NCBI RefSeq assembly: GCF_003264855.1
Contig: NZ_NFZS01000007.1
Coordinates: forward strand, 62,001 to 126,000
Reading direction: 5' to 3'
Length of the DNA stretch: 64,000 nucleotides
Origin: Dyella jiangningensis
GTDB lineage: Bacteria; Pseudomonadota; Gammaproteobacteria; Xanthomonadales; Rhodanobacteraceae
The position numbers were made by a program, and so were the translations under genes. This document shows positions 61,711 to 64,000 of the stretch, piece after piece (the stretch's first letter is position 1; each line of letters begins with the position of its first letter). Under the pieces are notes generated by a model. That model searched no databases. It saw nothing but the letters and a program-made list of their open reading frames with translations, and had not been told where the DNA came from.

Positions 61711-63195
61711 CTAGTCGACGATGCCCAGGCGCTTGCGCTCCATGCGCCGCAGGAAGTCCTGCATGATGCGACCGTACAGCTCTTCGCCGAGATACGCGTC
61801 TTCCACGCCGGCATCGATCGACGGGTTGTCGTTCACTTCGATCACCACCGGCTTGTCGCCGACCTGCTTGAGGTCCACGCCGTAGAGGCCGTCGCCCACG
61901 GCCTGCGTGGCCTTGAGCGCGAGCTTCACCACTTCGGCCGGCGCCTCGCGCACGGGAATGGTCTCGAAACCGCCTGATTTCGCGGTGCCTTTCGCGCCGT
62001 GGTTGTAGATCTGCCAGTGGCCGCGCGACATGTAGTACTTGCAGGCGTACAGCGCTTCGTTGTTGAGCACGCCGATGCGCCAGTCGAATTCGGTATAGAC
62101 GAATTCCTGCGCCAGCAGCAGCGCGCTGTGCTGGAACAGTTCGGCGGTGGCCTTGCCCAGCGCCTGCTCGTTTTCCACCTTCACCACGCCGCGCGAAAAC
62201 GAGCCGTCGGGAATCTTCAGCACCAGCGGATAGCCAAGGCGGCTGGCGACGTCCTTCAGACCTTTGGTGTCATCGCGATAGAGGATCTCCGTACGCGGCA
62301 CCGCAAGCTTGCGCGAGATCATCAGGTCGTTGAGGAAGATCTTGTTGGTGCAGCGGAGGATCGACGCCGGATCGTCGATCACCACCATGCCTTCGCGCTC
62401 GGCGCGATGCGCGAAGCGATAGGTGTGGTTGTCGCTGGCCGTGGTCTCGCGGATGAAGAGCCCATCGTATTCGGCCAGGCGCTGGTAGTCGTTCTTGTTG
62501 ATGGGGTCGACTTCGATCCCCATCTCCTTGCCCGCCGTGATGAAGGCCTTCAGCGCCTTTTTGTTCGACGGCGGCATCGCCTCGGCCGGATCGACCAGCA
62601 TCGCGATGTCGTAGCGGAATTGCTTGCGCGCCTTGGGCTTGCGCCACAGCTTCTTGCTGAAGCGGTCGAGTTCTTCGGCGAAGGCGTCTTCCTGCTGGTC
62701 CACCAGCGTGTGCAGGCCCACCGGCTTGATCGCGCTCACCTGCCATACGCGGTCGCGCTCGAACTCGATGCGCAGCAGCGGGCACGGGAACATTTCGAAG
62801 ACCTGACGCGCAAGATCCTGCAGCGCGGGATACGCGGTCTGGCCGAAGTAGACCAGGATGCCGAAGTCGGTGGTGTCGCGTCCGCCGGCCGGCAGGAAAT
62901 GCGTGAGCTTGGTGCTCAGGTCCTCGATGTCCAGGCCGTACAGCGATCGACGGCGCAGATCGTTCACCGTGCGCACGGTGGGCATCACGCGATGTCCACG
63001 CGCCTCCGCCAACAGTGAGACGTAGTAGCCCGTGCCCAGGTACTTGTAGCTACGGCACAGGTTGATGACGTGCGTGCGCTCTTCATCGGCGCCCACCGGC
63101 TCGCGCAGGTAGTCCATGGCGGTGACGACGTCGACGGAGGGGTAGTAGGAACTCCAGTCGGAAGCTTTCTCGACGACGATGACGAGACGAGTCAT
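61711..63195 (-). CDS. ATP-grasp enzyme with RimK-like N-terminal (RLAN) domain
   Basis: 494 residues. The N-terminal RLAN-type region (about 1-200; KASDWSSYYPSVDVVTAMDYL, SYKYLGTGYYVSLLAEARGH) is followed by a RimK-type ATP-grasp (VIDDPASILRCTNKIFLNDLMI, YPLVLKIPDGSFSRGVVKVE, LLAQEFVYTEFDWRIGVLNN, DLKQVGDKPVVIEVNDNPSID). Such enzymes form amide bonds between an amino acid and a carboxylate. The GNAT acetyltransferase gene is divergent with a shared 190-base promoter region; similar RimK/GNAT pairs make modified peptide products. Substrate unknown. Confidence 0.88.
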   Translation of the reverse strand: MTRLVIVVEKASDWSSYYPSVDVVTAMDYLREPVGADEERTHVINLCRSYKYLGTGYYVSLLAEARGHRVMPTVRTVNDLRRRSLYGLDIEDLSTKLTHFLPAGGRDTTDFGILVYFGQTAYPALQDLARQVFEMFPCPLLRIEFERDRVWQVSAIKPVGLHTLVDQQEDAFAEELDRFSKKLWRKPKARKQFRYDIAMLVDPAEAMPPSNKKALKAFITAGKEMGIEVDPINKNDYQRLAEYDGLFIRETTASDNHTYRFAHRAEREGMVVIDDPASILRCTNKIFLNDLMISRKLAVPRTEILYRDDTKGLKDVASRLGYPLVLKIPDGSFSRGVVKVENEQALGKATAELFQHSALLLAQEFVYTEFDWRIGVLNNEALYACKYYMSRGHWQIYNHGAKGTAKSGGFETIPVREAPAEVVKLALKATQAVGDGLYGVDLKQVGDKPVVIEVNDNPSIDAGVEDAYLGEELYGRIMQDFLRRMERKRLGIVD

Positions 63196-63388
63196 GACAC
63201 CTCAGGCGGTTGGAAGTGTCGTCGCGTGGGGAACGAGGCGGCACGGCGCAAGGGCCGCAGTGTGGCACAGGAACGGGCGTGGCTATGAAGCCGCCCTAAA
63301 TGCGCCGAAGGTCACGATTGCCGCATGCGCCCCCGAGGACTAGAGTGCGCCGCTTGGTCCACTCTGCGCTCGACGGGATCCGCCCCTG

Positions 63389-63862
63389 ATGACCCCCATG
63401 CCCGCGACCGCCGCCGTACGCGTGCGCCGTGCCGAACTCTCCGATCTCGATGACCTGGTGGCGCTGGAAGAGAGCAGCTTCGCCACCGACCGCCTGAGCC
63501 GCGAGCAGTATCGGCGGCATCTCGACAGCGAAACCGCCCAGGTACTGGTCGCCAGCGCCAACCACCGCCGTTTCCTGGGCACCGCCGTGGTGTTCTTCCG
63601 CAAGGGCTCGAAGGTGGCGCGGCTGTATTCCATCGCCACCCATGCGGAGGCCCGTGGCAAGGGCGTGGGCTCGGCGCTGCTGGAAGCCTCCGAGCAACTG
63701 GCCAAGCGACGCGGGTGCAAAGTGTTGCGGCTGGAGGTGCGTACGGACAATGCCGTGGCGATCCGACTCTACGAGCGACTGGGCTACGACCGCATCGGGC
63801 GTTATGCGCGGTACTACGGCGATGGAGCGGATGCGTGGCGGTATGAGAAGAAGGTGGGGTGA
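63389..63862 (+). CDS. GNAT family N-acetyltransferase (RimI-like)
   Basis: 157 residues. GNAT core motifs: VRVRRAELSDLDDLVALEESSF, LYSIATHAEARGKGVGSALLEASEQLAKRRGC (acetyl-CoA loop RGKGVG) and VAIRLYERLGYDRIG. It transfers acetyl groups to an amine acceptor that is not evident from sequence. ATG at 63389 or 63398. Divergent from the ATP-grasp gene, suggesting a joint pathway. The right repeat island starts immediately after the stop. Confidence 0.85.
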   Translation: MTPMPATAAVRVRRAELSDLDDLVALEESSFATDRLSREQYRRHLDSETAQVLVASANHRRFLGTAVVFFRKGSKVARLYSIATHAEARGKGVGSALLEASEQLAKRRGCKVLRLEVRTDNAVAIRLYERLGYDRIGRYARYYGDGADAWRYEKKVG

Positions 63863-64000
63863 CCCCTCACCCCAGCCCTCTCCCCGGAGGGGAGAGGGAG
63901 AGAGGTGGTGGCGACCTACAGACCTCCGCACCGCCCAACAAAGTTGCTTTAAGTCCTCTTCGCTATGGCGCGTTGCGGTGTAGCCGCTCGGTTCGAGGTA
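63863..64000 (+). repeat. Composite interspersed repeat, type I, copy 5 (cut by window edge)
   Basis: Begins with CCCCTCACCCCAGCCCTCTC and its GGGGAGAGGG complement (63863-63901), then GTTGCTTTAAGTCCTCTTCG (from about 63942) and TGTAGCCGCT, the same order as at 1731-1890. The REP pair at the front of other copies is missing here and the copy continues past the window. Confidence 0.75.

Overview
This window is a piece of a high-GC gammaproteobacterial chromosome, most likely Xanthomonadales (Lysobacterales), family Rhodanobacteraceae (Dyella, Luteibacter or a relative). The family call rests on overall gene content: an algZ-algR-hemC block, rsmG-parA-parB, EmrAB with a NodT-type outer-membrane factor, PagL, a PNGase A-like amidase, many DUF-type Xanthomonadales proteins, and abundant REP-like repeats built on TGTAGGAGCGCACCCAGTGC. 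No rRNA, tRNA, phage, IS transposase or CRISPR array was recognised.

Layout. 1-6.5 kb: two RND efflux permeases in tandem (the first cut by the window edge), each followed by a long non-coding repeat island. 6.5-13.5 kb (mostly minus): DUF3617 protein, acid-phosphatase/phospholipase C-type phosphoesterase, Tat-exported CotA-like multicopper oxidase, MATE exporter, DUF2239 protein. 13.8-20.8 kb: PagL lipid A deacylase, then a minus-strand marR-nodT-emrA-emrB efflux operon and an AraC-type regulator. 20.8-22.3 kb: repeat island. 22.3-28.5 kb: S9 peptidase, carboxylesterase, algZ-algR-like regulators and hemC. 28.8-34.2 kb: DUF481 outer-membrane protein, a membrane protein, WYL regulator, patatin, DUF488, GT2 glycosyltransferase. 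34.3-35.2 kb: repeat island. 35.3-46.6 kb: parB-parA-rsmG, SPFH protein, pirin, DinB-like, UPF0149, ExoIII, oligopeptidase A, CNB-patatin, gamma-carbonic anhydrase and a small phosphatase. 46.6-48.6 kb: a TonB-family protein and a shorter paralogue lacking the TonB domain. 48.7-60 kb: a surface/secretion block with a PNGase A-like amidase, two-component system, YadA-type trimeric autotransporter adhesin, subtilase and SphA-like outer-membrane protein. 60-64 kb: aroE, a small membrane protein, an ATP-grasp (RimK-like) enzyme divergent from a GNAT acetyltransferase, and the start of another repeat island.

Two observations stand out. First, a direct-repeat motif (core CGGTGAGMAATCGTGA) lies in both divergent promoter regions that flank the two-component system, upstream of the PNGase/regulator pair and of the kinase/adhesin pair. 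This suggests one response regulator controls a glycan-trimming enzyme, an adhesin and a protease as a single surface module. Second, non-coding islands of about 0.65-0.85 kb recur at least five times with the same internal order of sub-repeats and in both orientations. Two of them follow RND permease genes whose 3' ends are nearly identical, which points to gene conversion or duplication. All functional calls are from sequence inspection and family knowledge; no searches were run.
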